In this document: piece by piece, positions 9,670-17,752 of the stretch
How positions within the stretch are numbered: position 1 is the first letter of the stretch
Layout of the letters: each line of letters begins with the position of its first letter
Origin: CAWJFJ01 sp963800065
Lineage (GTDB): Bacteria; Actinomycetota; Acidimicrobiia; Acidimicrobiales; UBA8190
DNA length: 64,000 nt
Direction: 5' to 3'
Assembly (NCBI GenBank): GCA_963800065.1
Contig: CAWCZO010000007.1
Location: forward strand, 259,697-323,696
Position numbers and translations under genes: made by a program
The notes under the pieces: generated by a model
The model's input: only the letters and a program-made list of their open reading frames with translations
What the model was told of the DNA's origin: nothing
Database searches by the model: none

Positions 9670-10160
9670 TCAGTCCCTGAAGTTCGTGAACTGCAGGGGG
9701 ATGCCGAAGTCCTCTTCCTTGAGCGCCTTGATCACGTCCTGCAGATCGTCGCGCTTCTTGCCCGACACCCGGAGCTGGTCACCCTGGGTCTGCGACGAGA
9801 CGCCCTTGGCGCGCATGGTCCTTGATGAACTTGTTGATCTTCCTGGCGTGGTCCGACGAGACACCGGCATGGATGGCGATCTTCTGGCGGACCGTTCCCT
9901 TGGCCGCCTCTTCGATCTTGCCCGCCTCCAGCGCCTTCAACGACACCTGGCGCCGGACCAGCTTCTCCTCGAGGACCTGATGAAGGGCGCGCAGCCGGTC
10001 CTCCGTCGAGGAACGCAGCACGAGCTCGGTCTCGCCCGAGGTCGATCTCGGACTCCGTCCCCTTGAAGTCGAACCGGGTCCCCGCTTCGCGGTTGGCCTG
10101 ATCGACCGCGTTGCGGACCTCCTGCATGTCAACTTCGGACACGACGTCGAACGTCGGCAT
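9670..10160 (-). CDS. yajQ: YajQ family nucleotide-binding protein, two +1 breaks
   Basis: Member of the YajQ (UPF0234) family of small cytoplasmic nucleotide-binding proteins; c-di-GMP binding is known for some proteobacterial members. The start MPTFDVVSEVDMQEVRNAVD and the blocks TRFDFKGTESEIDL, GTVRQKIAIHAGVSSDHARK and GDQLRVSGKKRDDLQDVI are all family hallmarks, and the end FGIPLQFTNFRD is canonical. Extra bases near 10034 and 9808 split it into three frames. Repaired length is 163 residues, standard for the family. It runs opposite to the flanking gtrA-like gene and tRNA-Tyr. Confidence 0.9.
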
Positions 10161-10253
10161 GGGGGCCACCCTAGTCATGCGGGGTTCGGGCGCCGCCCAC
10201 GGTCCGCCGGGGCGGTGCCGGGGCCGCGGCACCGCGGTATCGTCTCGCCCCGC

Positions 10254-10338
10254 GGGTCGGTGCCCGAGTGGCCAAAGGGAGCAGGCTGTAAACCTGCCGG
10301 CATTGCCTACGAAGGTTCAAATCCTTCCCGGCCCACCA
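10254..10338 (+). tRNA. tRNA-Tyr (anticodon GTA)
   Basis: The acceptor stem GGGTCGG pairs with CCGGCCC, including one G-T pair. The anticodon arm GCAGG-CTGTAAA-CCTGC gives GTA. There is a long variable arm, as expected for tRNA-Tyr, and a T arm GAAGG-TTCAAAT-CCTTC. CCA is encoded at 10336-10338. A TATCGT box at 10238-10243 just upstream may be the -10 element. Confidence 0.96.
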
Positions 10339-10396
10339 GTGTCATGGCCCCCCTCGGTGCGGGGGACCCTGCGGTCGGCGGTCCCGCTCGGGGGGC

Positions 10397-10440
10397 TTGC
10401 CTGTCACCGCTTTTCGTTACAATGACGTTACGAACGTTCG
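10397..10440 (+). promoter_or_regulatory. Candidate promoter with a palindromic operator
   Basis: TTGCCT (10397-10402) and TACAAT (10418-10423) are spaced by 15 bases, somewhat short for a sigma-70 type promoter but with a good -10. Directly after it lies the perfect palindrome CGAACGTTCG (10431-10440), where a repressor would overlap the start of transcription. CGTTAC is also repeated at 10415-10420 and 10426-10431. The likely target is the mannosyltransferase gene starting at 10540. Confidence 0.45.
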
Positions 10441-10539
10441 CGAAGTGACATGCAGACGTTCGGACGGGCAGCCTCCGTCGAATCCCGGGAGGCCGTGGAG
10501 CGGCCCTTCACGATCCCCCACGTGACGAGGACCGAGGCA

Positions 10540-12251
10540 ATGGGCGTAAAGGAGCTGGCGGTCGCCCGAGGGCGTGACGGTCGTCGTGTCGCGCGCGTCC
10601 GTGGCCCGGGTCCTCGACCGCCTGTCGATCTGGGACGAGGCGGTGCGCTCGCGCTGGCCCTTCTCGGCCCTGGTCGGGGCCGACATCTCGCCCGACACCA
10701 CCGGGGACGGCTCCCACCTCCTCGTGCGACCGGCGATCCTCGGGTTCATCGCCATCTCGGCCATCACGGCCGGGGTGGCCCAGGGACAGTCGCCGTTCAC
10801 CTTGAAGGCGCCCGGGGCCTGGTTCTTCGGCGTGCCGACGGCCACGGCGACGGGCCGACCGCCGCACGCCTCGCCGGGCCTGTTCTTCGGCCTGGTGGCC
10901 GTCTACGGCGGTCTCGTCCTGCTCATGCGGGTCTGGTACGGCCTCATCCGGACGCTGTCGCAGCGTCCGGGCGTACCGGTCCGCAAGATCATGGCCGTCT
11001 TCGCCCTGTGGATCCTGCCCCTGCTGATCGTCGCCCCCCTGTTCAGCCGCGACGTCTACAGCTACGCGGCCCAGGGCGAGATGATGAGCCACCACATCAA
11101 CCCGTACCACTACGGCCCCGGGCGTGCTCGGAGCGGCGCCGGCGGTGAGCCTGGTCGACCACCTGTGGCTGAACACCCCCGCCCCCTACGGCCCGCTGTT
11201 CATGCAGATCGACGGGACCCTCACCAGCCTGTCCCTGCATCACGAGCTGCTCGACGTGGTCCTGCTCCGCCTGCTCGCCATCGCCGGGGTCGGGCTCATG
11301 GCCCTCGGTGTGACCAGCCTGGCCAGGAGCTTCGGCCGTGATCCCGGCCTACGTCCTCACGCTGGCCATCTTCAACCCCGTCACGGTCCTCCACCTGGTG
11401 GGGGGCGCCCACAACGACGCTCTCATGCTCGGTCTCCTCGTGTGCGGGATCGCCGTGGCCCGCCGGGGGAGACCTGTCCTCGGCATCGTCCTGTGCGCCT
11501 TGGCCGCCGCCGTCAAGGTCCCCGCCGCCGTGGGCATCCTGTACATCGGGTGGGAGTGGATGGGTGCCGGGATCCCCCTGCGGGCGCGCGTCCGGCCCCT
11601 GCTCACGGCCGGATTGATCTCGGCCGGCGTGATGGGGGCGCTGTCCCTCGTCACCGGCCTCGGCTGGAGCTGGGTCTTGAACCTCGGTGCCCCGGGCACC
11701 GTGAGGTCGTGGGTGGCGCCCGCCACCGGGGCCGGGCATCGTCCTCACCGACGCCGCCCACCTGGTGGGCGTCGGGGTGCCCCTGCAGACCATGCTGACC
11801 GTGACCCGGACGCTCGGTCTCGGCGGAGCGCTGGTGCGTGGGCCTGTGGCTGCTCTGGCGCTCGGAGCGGATCGGTTCGCTGCAGGCGCTCGGCGCTCAC
11901 CCTGCTGCTCGTGGTCGCCCTAGGGCCGGTCGTGCAACCCTGGTACCTGTCGTGGGGGCTGGTCATGCTCGCCCCCGTGGCCACCGGGAGGATCCGGTCG
12001 CTCATCATCGGTCTGTCCATCGCCTCGGCTTTCATCGGGCTCCCGGGGGGCCACGCGCTGGTGACCGACCTCCTGGGCGCCGACCCGCTGCAGGTGGCGG
12101 TGGCGCTCCTCGTCTGCCTGGGCATCCTGACGGTGCCGCTCACGCCGCTCCAGCGCCAACGACTCCTCGTGTCGTGGCGCCGCCGGGGCGGCGACCGGTC
12201 GGGGCCGCCCCGGTGGCGCGGCGCCCGAGTTGGAGTATCTCGGCGGCCTGA
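10540..12251 (+). CDS. MptB-like polyprenyl-phosphomannose mannosyltransferase (GT-C fold), frame-broken
   Basis: Multi-pass glycosyltransferase resembling MptA/MptB, which extend alpha-1,6-mannan on the outer side of the membrane using polyprenyl-phosphate mannose. The hallmark is FSRDVYSYAAQGEMMSHHIN near 11045, with the conserved Asp before YSYAAQG, then HYGPG and WLNTPAPYGPLF. Further membrane segments include LTLAIFNPVTVLHLVGGAHN and ALSLVTGLGWSWVLNL. Extra bases are inferred at about 10573, 11123, 11337, 11737, 11837 and 11892. The last frame has no stop until 12408, inside the opposing gene, so the TGA at 12249-12251 is taken with one further break. The ATG at 10540 has GAGG nine bases upstream; a GTG at 10574 is the alternative start. 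The acceptor polymer is unknown. Confidence 0.7.
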
Positions 12252-12265
12252 CCCCGGCCGGACCG

Positions 12266-12751
12266 TCAGAGCATCCGCTGGAGGACGGCCACGTCGATCC
12301 AGCGGCCGAACTTCCGACCCACCTCTCGCTCGACACCGACGAGGACGAACCCGCAGGCCCGGTGCAGCGCGATCGAGGGTTCGTTGTCGCCCGAGGTGCG
12401 GGCGATGACGGTGTGGAACCCCTGGCGGGTGGCCAGGCTCACCAGCTCGTCGAGCAGGAGCCGCCCCACCCCCTGACCGCGCCGGTCGCCGGCCACGTAG
12501 ACGGAGTCCTCCACGGTGGTGGCGTAGGCGGCGCGGTCGCGAAACGGCGAGAGCGACCCGAAGCCGGCCACCGTCCCGTCGTCGACGGCCACCACCGCCG
12601 GGTGGACCCCCTGGTGGCGTTCGATCCAGGCCACCTGCTCGGCGTGGCTGCGGGGCTCGATGTCGAAGGTCACGGTGGACCCCGAGACCTCGGTGTTGTA
12701 GATCGCCCGCAGGGCCTCGGCGTCGCCCGGACGCGCCAGCCGGATGTCCAT
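12266..12751 (-). CDS. GNAT N-acetyltransferase, phosphinothricin-acetyltransferase-like
   Basis: Intact 161-residue protein of the GNAT fold that would transfer acetyl from acetyl-CoA to an amine. The start DIRLARPGDAEALRAIYN is typical of the Pat/Bar-like group. The acetyl-CoA loop is RRGQGVGRLLLDELV near residue 95, and GFHTVIARTSGDNEPSIAL followed by GFVLVGVEREVG matches the group's C-terminal half. The substrate cannot be read from sequence; methionine sulfoximine/phosphinothricin-like amines or general detoxification are possibilities. It is convergent with the mannosyltransferase gene. Confidence 0.85.
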   Translation of the reverse strand: MDIRLARPGDAEALRAIYNTEVSGSTVTFDIEPRSHAEQVAWIERHQGVHPAVVAVDDGTVAGFGSLSPFRDRAAYATTVEDSVYVAGDRRGQGVGRLLLDELVSLATRQGFHTVIARTSGDNEPSIALHRACGFVLVGVEREVGRKFGRWIDVAVLQRML

Positions 12752-12816
12752 CGGCCGATCGTAACGGCAGGTGGTCGGCCGTCCCGGCCGGCCCCGGGGG
12801 CGGGGGGAGCCTCGAC

Positions 12817-12822
12817 TATGAT
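12817..12822 (+). promoter_or_regulatory. Candidate -10 box (TATGAT) for the tRNA cluster
   Basis: TATGAT lies 25 bases before tRNA-Thr, in a very GC-rich setting. No -35 hexamer stands out 17 bases upstream, so this is a partial promoter call. Confidence 0.35.
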
Positions 12823-12847
12823 CGTCCGGCGCGCAGGCGCTGTGTCG

Positions 12848-12920
12848 GCCCCCTTAGCTCAGTCGGCAGAGCACAGCCATGGTAAGGCTGGTGTCGTCGG
12901 TTCGATTCCGACAGGGGGCT
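12848..12920 (+). tRNA. tRNA-Thr (anticodon GGT)
   Basis: The acceptor stem GCCCCCT pairs with AGGGGGC. The anticodon arm is CAGCC-ATGGTAA-GGCTG, giving GGT. The T arm is GTCGG-TTCGATT-CCGAC. The 3' CCA is not encoded (the sequence continues CCCC), unlike the three other tRNAs here, so it must be added enzymatically. Confidence 0.95.
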
Positions 12921-12924
12921 CCCC

Positions 12925-13001
12925 GGCGGCGTAGCTCAGTCGGTCAGAGCACACGGCTCATAATCGTGGGGTCGCGGGTTCGAGTCCCGCCGCCGCTACC
13001 A
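12925..13001 (+). tRNA. tRNA-Met (anticodon CAT)
   Basis: The acceptor stem GGCGGCG pairs with CGCCGCT with a terminal G-T pair. The anticodon arm is CACGG-CTCATAA-TCGTG, giving CAT. The T arm is GCGGG-TTCGAGT-CCCGC and CCA is encoded. The paired first position and the absence of three consecutive G-C pairs at the base of the anticodon stem argue for elongator rather than initiator tRNA-Met. Confidence 0.94.
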
Positions 13002-13057
13002 GCGCAGGCACGGCCGGGCCCCATCGGAGGGGTGCCCGGAAGAGGAAGGGCAGGGCG

Positions 13058-13222
13058 ATGGCGAAGAACGAGAAGCGTGTCCAGGTGACGCTGGCCTGCG
13101 AGGTCTGCAAACGGCGGAACTACATCACGATGAAGAACAAGCAGAACGACCGCGAGCGGATCGAGATGAAGAAGTTCTGCCGCTGGGACCGCAAGCACAC
13201 CGTGCACAAGGAGACCCGCTGA
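13058..13222 (+). CDS. rpmG: Ribosomal protein L33
   Basis: A 54-residue L33 (MAKNEKRVQVTLACEVCKRR, ending KHTVHKETR), part of the large subunit near the E site. One zinc-type CxxC pair is present (CEVC), but the second pair is reduced to a single Cys (KKFCRW), so zinc binding is doubtful. The ATG at 13058 has AGAGGAAGGG upstream. It lies between tRNA genes and just before secE, the usual actinobacterial neighbourhood. Confidence 0.93.
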   Translation: MAKNEKRVQVTLACEVCKRRNYITMKNKQNDRERIEMKKFCRWDRKHTVHKETR

Positions 13223-13375
13223 CCCTCGGGGGCCGGGACCGACGGGTCCGTTCTCGCCCTGGCTGACCCCCGTGCACCAGGGCGGAGGTCGTCGGCAGCC
13301 CAGGCGTGGTGGATGGTAATCTGACGACTTGACCCGCGAGGCCGGCCGGTCCGGTGACCGGAGTCCCGGCGCCGT

Positions 13376-13451
13376 AGGGCAGTAGCTCAATTGGTAGAGC
13401 ACCGGTCTCCAAAACCGGTGGTTGGGGGTTCGAGTCCCTCCTGCCCTGCCA
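13376..13451 (+). tRNA. tRNA-Trp (anticodon CCA)
   Basis: The acceptor stem AGGGCAG pairs with CTGCCCT. The anticodon arm is CCGGT-CTCCAAA-ACCGG, giving CCA. The T arm is GGGGG-TTCGAGT-CCCTC and CCA is encoded at the end. A TAATCT sequence at 13317-13322 is a possible -10 box. It sits directly before secE, as in many bacteria. Confidence 0.96.
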
Positions 13452-13481
13452 CCAGCTGTCCGTCGAAAGGCGAACGACACC

Positions 13482-13805
13482 GTGAACCGAGAGATGAAGC
13501 GCATGATGCAGCGCCAGGGCCAGGTCGAGGCCGACGGCTCGCCCGCGCCCACCGACCGCACGGCGCCGCCGCGTTCTCGTCCCGACCGCGGCGCCAAGCC
13601 CGAGCTGAGCCCCCCGGCCCGGGTCGCCGAATTCGCACGCGAGGTGCGGTCGGAGCTGCGCCAGGTGGCCTGGCCCACACGGTCCGAGGTGGCCAATTCG
13701 GCCACCGTCGTCTTCATCACCCTGGTGGTCCTGGTGGTCCTGATCTTCCTCCTCAACTACACCTTCTCCCACTCGATCTCCTGGCTCTACCGGCCGGCCT
13801 CCTAG
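13482..13805 (+). CDS. secE: Preprotein translocase subunit SecE
   Basis: Small clamp subunit of the SecYEG channel in the cytoplasmic membrane. The conserved cytoplasmic helix is EFAREVRSELRQVAWPTRSE, followed by one membrane segment (VVFITLVVLVVLIFLLNYTF). The N-terminal 45 residues are a charged, Pro-rich extension typical of actinobacteria. The GTG at 13482 follows GAAAGG about 12 bases upstream. It is immediately followed by nusG. Confidence 0.93.
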   Translation: MNREMKRMMQRQGQVEADGSPAPTDRTAPPRSRPDRGAKPELSPPARVAEFAREVRSELRQVAWPTRSEVANSATVVFITLVVLVVLIFLLNYTFSHSISWLYRPAS

Positions 13806-13807
13806 CC

Positions 13808-14689
13808 ATGAGCGAAATCGAACTCGGGGTTGACGACCAGGACTCTTCGGCCGGCGACGCCGGCGTCGCCGTCGTCACGGGCGAGAGTCCCACCGAATCG
13901 ATCGACACCGCCGCGAGGCCGCCGACACCGCCGGAGGCCGCCGACACCGACCGAGCCAGCCGACACCACCGGAGGCGGCCGACGCCACGAGAGCCAGGTC
14001 GAGGAGCCGACGCCGTCGAGGAACCGAGCGCCCTCGGCGACCCGCCGGCCGTGGCCTCCGGCCCCCCTCCCGGGTGGGAGATCGTCGATGACGAGCAGGA
14101 CGAGGACGGGGAACCCGTCGTCGTCGAGAGCCCGTACGACCGGCCGGGCCGGTGGTTCGTCGTCCACACCTACGCCGGGTACGAGAACAAGGTCAAGTCG
14201 AATCTCCAGAGCCGGATCGTGTCGATGAACATGGAGGACCGGATCTACGAGGTCGTGATCCCCATGGAGGACGTCGTCGAGTTCAAGAACGGCAAGAAGG
14301 TCGTCGTCCAGAAGAAGGTGTTCCCGGGCTACCTGCTCACCCGGTGCGACCTGGACGACGACTCGTGGTCCGTGATCCGCAACACACCCGGCGTGACCGG
14401 GTTCGTCGGCCCCGGCACGAAGCCGACCCCGCTCTCGCGCCGTGAGGTCGAGAGCATCCTCCAGGTGCCCGTGGCCGGAGCCGGTGGGGTGGAGCAGACC
14501 AAGAAGACCCGACCGCGGCTCGAATACGAGGAGGGCGAGACGGTCCGGGTGAAGGAAGGGCCGTTCGCCGACTTCTCCGGGCAGATCGACGAGATCAACG
14601 AGGACCAGCTCAAGCTGAAGGTCCTGGTCAACATCTTCGGCCGGGAGACCCCCGTCGAGCTCGAATTCAGCCAGGTCGCCAAGCTCTAG
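13808..14689 (+). CDS. nusG: Transcription antitermination factor NusG with a long acidic N-terminal extension
   Basis: NusG binds RNA polymerase and links it to ribosomes and Rho. The NGN domain starts at PGRWFVVHTYAGYENKVKSN (about residue 116) and the KOW domain follows EGETVRVKEGPFADFSGQID. The first roughly 110 residues are a low-complexity Asp/Glu/Ala/Pro region. The DNA of 13905-14035 reads more sensibly as repeats of GAG-GCC-GCC-GAC-ACC with an extra base before several GAG codons, so the Arg/His-rich stretch of the uncorrected frame is probably a frame artefact that returns to frame by chance. The start ATG at 13808 follows secE by two bases. Confidence 0.94.
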   Translation: MSEIELGVDDQDSSAGDAGVAVVTGESPTESIDTAARPPTPPEAADTDRASRHHRRRPTPREPGRGADAVEEPSALGDPPAVASGPPPGWEIVDDEQDEDGEPVVVESPYDRPGRWFVVHTYAGYENKVKSNLQSRIVSMNMEDRIYEVVIPMEDVVEFKNGKKVVVQKKVFPGYLLTRCDLDDDSWSVIRNTPGVTGFVGPGTKPTPLSRREVESILQVPVAGAGGVEQTKKTRPRLEYEEGETVRVKEGPFADFSGQIDEINEDQLKLKVLVNIFGRETPVELEFSQVAKL

Positions 14690-14705
14690 ATCCAGGAGAC
14701 TCACC

Positions 14706-15138
14706 GTGCCCCCGAAGAAGAAGAGTCCTCGCCGTCGTCAAGATCCAGCTCCCCGCCGGGGGCGCCACGCCCGCGCCTCCCGTCGGGACGGCGCTCGGAC
14801 CGCACGGCGTCCAGACGATGGAGTTCTGCAAGCAGTACAACGCCGCCACCGAGAACCAGCGGGGGACGGTGGTCCCGGTGGAGATCAGCATCTACGAGGA
14901 CCGGTCGTTCTCGTTCGTGCTCAAGACCCCGCCGGCGGCGATCCTCATCCGTCAGGCGGCCGGGCTGGAGAAGGGCGCCACGGCGGCCGGGCGGGAGCAG
15001 GCCGGATCGATCACGGACGCCCAGGTGACCGAGATCGCCCGGGTCAAGCTGCCCGACCTGAACACCGACGACATCGAGTCGGCCAAGCGCCAGGTGATCG
15101 GGACGGCCCGATCCATGGGCGTCGCCGTCAACGGCTGA
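14706..15138 (+). CDS. rplK: Ribosomal protein L11, one +1 break near the start
   Basis: Large-subunit stalk-base protein and part of the GTPase centre. Blocks KIQLPAGGATPAPPVGTALG, QTMEFCKQYNAAT and AKRQVIGTARSMGVAV are canonical. The GTG at 14706 has AGGAG about 8 bases upstream and begins PPKKK. An extra A about codon 7 (near 14726) puts the body in another frame; repaired length is about 144 residues. It is followed by rplA after 38 bases. Confidence 0.92.
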
Positions 15139-15176
15139 TCGCGTCGTCGGACCAGGGACACTGAGAGGAACCTGTC

Positions 15177-15896
15177 GTGCACAAGGGCAAGAAGTACATC
15201 GCCGCGCTGGAGCGGTTCGACCGGGAGGAGCTGTACTCCCCGGGCGACGCCGTGGGCCTGGTGAAGGACATGGCCAGCGCCAACTTCGACGAGACGGTCG
15301 AGCTGGCCGTCCGTCTGGCCGTCGATCCCCGCAAGGCCGACCAGATCGTGCGGGGGACGCTGAGCCTTCCCTCCGGGACGGGCCGCACCGCCCGCGTCGT
15401 CGTCTTCGCCGCCGGTGACGGGGCGGCCGAGGCCCGCGAGGCAGGGGCCGACGAGGTGGGGGCGGACGACCTCGTGGCCAGGGTCGAAGGGGGCTTCCTC
15501 GACTTCGACGTGGCCATCGCCACCCCGGACCTGATGGGCCAGGTGGGCAAGCTCGGCCGGGTCCTCGGTCCCCGCGGGCTCATGCCCAACCCGAAGACGG
15601 GCACCGTGACGACCGACGTGGGCAAGGCCGTGGCCGAGTTCAAGGGCGGCCGCGTCGAGTACCGGACCGACAAGGTGGGCAACGTCCACGTCCGGGTGGG
15701 CAAGGTCTCCTTCACCCGCGAGCAGCTGCTGGCCAACCTCCACGCCGTGATCGACGAGCTCGTCCGGGCCAAGCCGGCGGCGGCCAAGGGCCGGTACCTA
15801 CGGTCGGTCTCGGTCTCGTCCACTATGGGCCCGGGCGTCCACATCGACCCGGCCCAGGCACGGTTCGTCCCCGAGGAGCTGGTGGCCTCGGCGTAG
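15177..15896 (+). CDS. rplA: Ribosomal protein L1
   Basis: Intact 239-residue L1 of the mobile L1 stalk. It contains KRYLRSVSVSS-like C-terminal blocks (GRYLRSVSVSSTMGPGVHID) and the central signature GRVLGPRGLMPNPKTGTV. The GTG at 15177 follows GAGAGGA. In many bacteria L1 also represses the rplK-rplA mRNA; no clear L1 site is visible here. Confidence 0.96.
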   Translation: MHKGKKYIAALERFDREELYSPGDAVGLVKDMASANFDETVELAVRLAVDPRKADQIVRGTLSLPSGTGRTARVVVFAAGDGAAEAREAGADEVGADDLVARVEGGFLDFDVAIATPDLMGQVGKLGRVLGPRGLMPNPKTGTVTTDVGKAVAEFKGGRVEYRTDKVGNVHVRVGKVSFTREQLLANLHAVIDELVRAKPAAAKGRYLRSVSVSSTMGPGVHIDPAQARFVPEELVASA

Positions 15897-15899
15897 TAA

Positions 15900-16110
15900 G
15901 TTCTTCCCGGCGGTCCTCTGCACGGACCGCCCGAGACGAGACATGCCGTTGCCGTAGACCTCCGGTTGCGCCTCCCGGCGCCGAAGGGGCCCCAGGGCCC
16001 GCCCGACAAGGTGACGACCAGGATCCGCTCGAGAGGACCCATCCGGTCCCTGCTCGGTGGCTGCGGTCACGGCCAAATGGGTGCGACAGGCACCTTCCGA
16101 GTAGAGGAGC
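15900..16110 (+). promoter_or_regulatory. Probable L10 leader (rplJ-rplL autoregulatory region)
   Basis: About 215 untranslated bases separate rplA and rplJ, where bacteria place the structured L10 leader bound by the L10-L12 complex. A perfect 8-bp hairpin (GGCGGTCC / GGACCGCC, 15909-15931) opens the region, followed by further GC-rich paired segments. The location is strong evidence; I have not verified the conserved kink-turn. Confidence 0.5.
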
Positions 16111-16114
16111 GACG

Positions 16115-16932
16115 ATGGAGAACCCGAGGCCCGAGAAGGTGGCCGTGGTCAACGAGGTGCGTGAGCGTCTCGACGGGGCCCAGGCCGCCATCCTCACCGA
16201 GTACCGGGGCCTCACCGTCCGCGAGATGGCCGCACTTGCGCCAGGCGCTCGTGGCCGCCGGCGGCGACTACAAGGTCTACAAGAACACCCTGGTGAAGCT
16301 GGCGATCGCCGGGAACCGCCACGAGCCGCTGGACGCCCTCCTCGAGGGACCGACGGCCATCGCCTTCGTCTCGGGCGAGGTCAGCGCCGTGGCCAAGGCC
16401 CTGCGCGACTACGCCCGGACCAATCCGGCCCTCGTCGTCAAGGGAGGCCTGCACGGCGAGGGTTTCCTGTCGGCTCAGGATCTCGGCGTCCTCGCCGACC
16501 TCCCGCCGCGCGACGTCCTGCTGGCCCGGCTGGCCGGTGCCATCGCCGCCCCGATGCAGCAGCTCGCCGGTCTGCTGCAGGCGCTTCCCCGGAGTCTCGC
16601 CTACGGGCTGTCGGCCCTCGTCGACCAGCTGGGTGGGGCTCCCGCCGAAGCCGAAGCGCCGGCTGAGGCACCCACCGAGGCACCCGCCGCCCCCGAGGGG
16701 TCCGCCGTTGAGGCACCGGCTGAGGCACCTGCTGCCGCCGAGGCGTTCGGCCGCCGAGGCACCGGCTCAGGCACCGGCCGAGGCGCCCGCTGCCGCCGAG
16801 GCGTTCGGCCGCCGAGGCACCCGCCGAGGCGGAGGCCCCACCGGCCGAGGCCAGCACCGCTGCCGAGGAGCCGCCGGCCACCGAACCGCCCGTGGTGGGT
16901 CGGAGAACCGGTCGAAGGGCGAAGGCACGTGA
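16115..16932 (+). CDS. rplJ: Ribosomal protein L10 with Ala/Glu/Pro-rich tail, frame-broken
   Basis: Anchors the L7/L12 stalk to the ribosome. The body reads VNEVRERLDGAQAAILTEYR, then, after an extra base near 16233, LRQALVAAGGDYKVYKNTL and LAGAIAAPMQQLAGLLQAL. From about residue 175 it becomes a repetitive tail of APAEAPAEAP type. The tail crosses two identical break contexts near 16750 and 16805 (each after GCGTTCGGC). The TGA at 16930-16932 is the plausible end after one more shift. Standard L10 is about 175 residues, so this one is about 95 longer. The ATG at 16115 has GAGGAG upstream. Confidence 0.85.
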
Positions 16933-17021
16933 GCCCCGCGTCTGGCCACCGGACGCGCACCCCCCGACCGAAAAATCGAGAAATCAGGAAAAATCGAGAA
17001 ACCACAAGGAGCACAACGACA

Positions 17022-17417
17022 ATGGCTGACAAGACCCTCACCAAGGACCAGATCCTCGACGGGATCGCCAACCTCTCGGTCCTCGAGCTCTCGGAGCTCC
17101 TCAAGGAGTTCGAGGAGAAGTTCGGGGTGACCGCCGCGGCCCCCGTGGCCGTGGCCGCCGCCCCGGCCGCCGGTGGTGGCGACGCCGGTGGAGGCGAGGA
17201 GGAGAAGACCGAGTTCGACGTCGTCCTCACCGCCGCCGGCGACAAGAAGATCCAGGTCATCAAGGAGGTGCGGGCTCTCACCAGCCTGGGCCTCAAAGAG
17301 GCGAAGGACCTGGTCGACAGCGCGCCGAAGCCGGTGCTGGAGCGGGTCTCGAAGGACGAGGCCGAGAAGGCGAAAGCCCAGATCGAGGGGGCCGGAGGCA
17401 CCGTCGAGGTCAAGTAG
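17022..17417 (+). CDS. rplL: Ribosomal protein L7/L12
   Basis: Intact 131-residue stalk protein that recruits translation GTPases. The N-terminal dimerisation part (ILDGIANLSVLELSELLKEF), an Ala/Gly-rich hinge and the C-terminal domain (KKIQVIKEVRALTSLGLKEA) are all present. The ATG at 17022 follows an A-rich segment with AAGGAG, unusual in this GC-rich DNA and probably kept unstructured for high translation. Confidence 0.97.
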   Translation: MADKTLTKDQILDGIANLSVLELSELLKEFEEKFGVTAAAPVAVAAAPAAGGGDAGGGEEEKTEFDVVLTAAGDKKIQVIKEVRALTSLGLKEAKDLVDSAPKPVLERVSKDEAEKAKAQIEGAGGTVEVK

Positions 17418-17433
17418 GGCCGGGGAAATGGCC

Positions 17434-17462
17434 TTGACGGCATCCCGGCGCGTCCGTACCCT
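17434..17462 (+). promoter_or_regulatory. Promoter P1 upstream of rpoBC
   Basis: TTGACG (17434-17439) and TACCCT (17457-17462) with a 17-base spacer form a sigma-70-like promoter just after the rplL stop. The remainder of the 335-base gap (17418-17752) contains P2 and an untranslated leader with no recognisable gene. Confidence 0.55.
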
Positions 17463-17484
17463 GTCGGGGGCGACAGAACGAGGG

Positions 17485-17513
17485 TTGCCCCCCGCGGTGC
17501 CTGCGCGTATACT
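17485..17513 (+). promoter_or_regulatory. Promoter P2 upstream of rpoBC
   Basis: TTGCCC (17485-17490) and TATACT (17508-17513) are spaced by exactly 17 bases; this is the strongest sigma-70-like match in the window. It would give an untranslated leader of about 230 bases before rpoB. Confidence 0.7.
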
Positions 17514-17752
17514 GTCCGGTTGCCGTGCCCCGTCTTCGCGCCACTCTTGAAATCTGACCCCTGAACGACGCGCGCCCAGGCGTCTGACGCCCAGGTGCGT
17601 GGCGTTCGGCCGCCCGCCCGAGTCACCGTTCCGCCCGCCCGAGTTCCCCGTAGTACCGATTCCACCCTCCGCCCTACACGGGATCTATTGCCTCACCCCG
17701 CTTCACCCCCGTCCTGTCACACATCGCCCCTGCACCTGGGAGGAGTAGGCCG

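Noticed and set aside
10431..10440. LexA/SOS box
   Set aside because: The actinobacterial SOS box is GAAC-N4-GTTC; here GAAC and GTTC abut with no spacer.
10450..11148. Separate 5' gene starting at the ATG at 10450
   Set aside because: Its sequence before 10540 has no recognisable feature, and from 10540 it is best read as the mannosyltransferase N-terminus followed by a +1 break at 10573.
15966..17417. Single long frame joining L10 and L7/L12
   Set aside because: The join exists because L10 has frame breaks; L7/L12 has its own ATG at 17022 and ribosome site.
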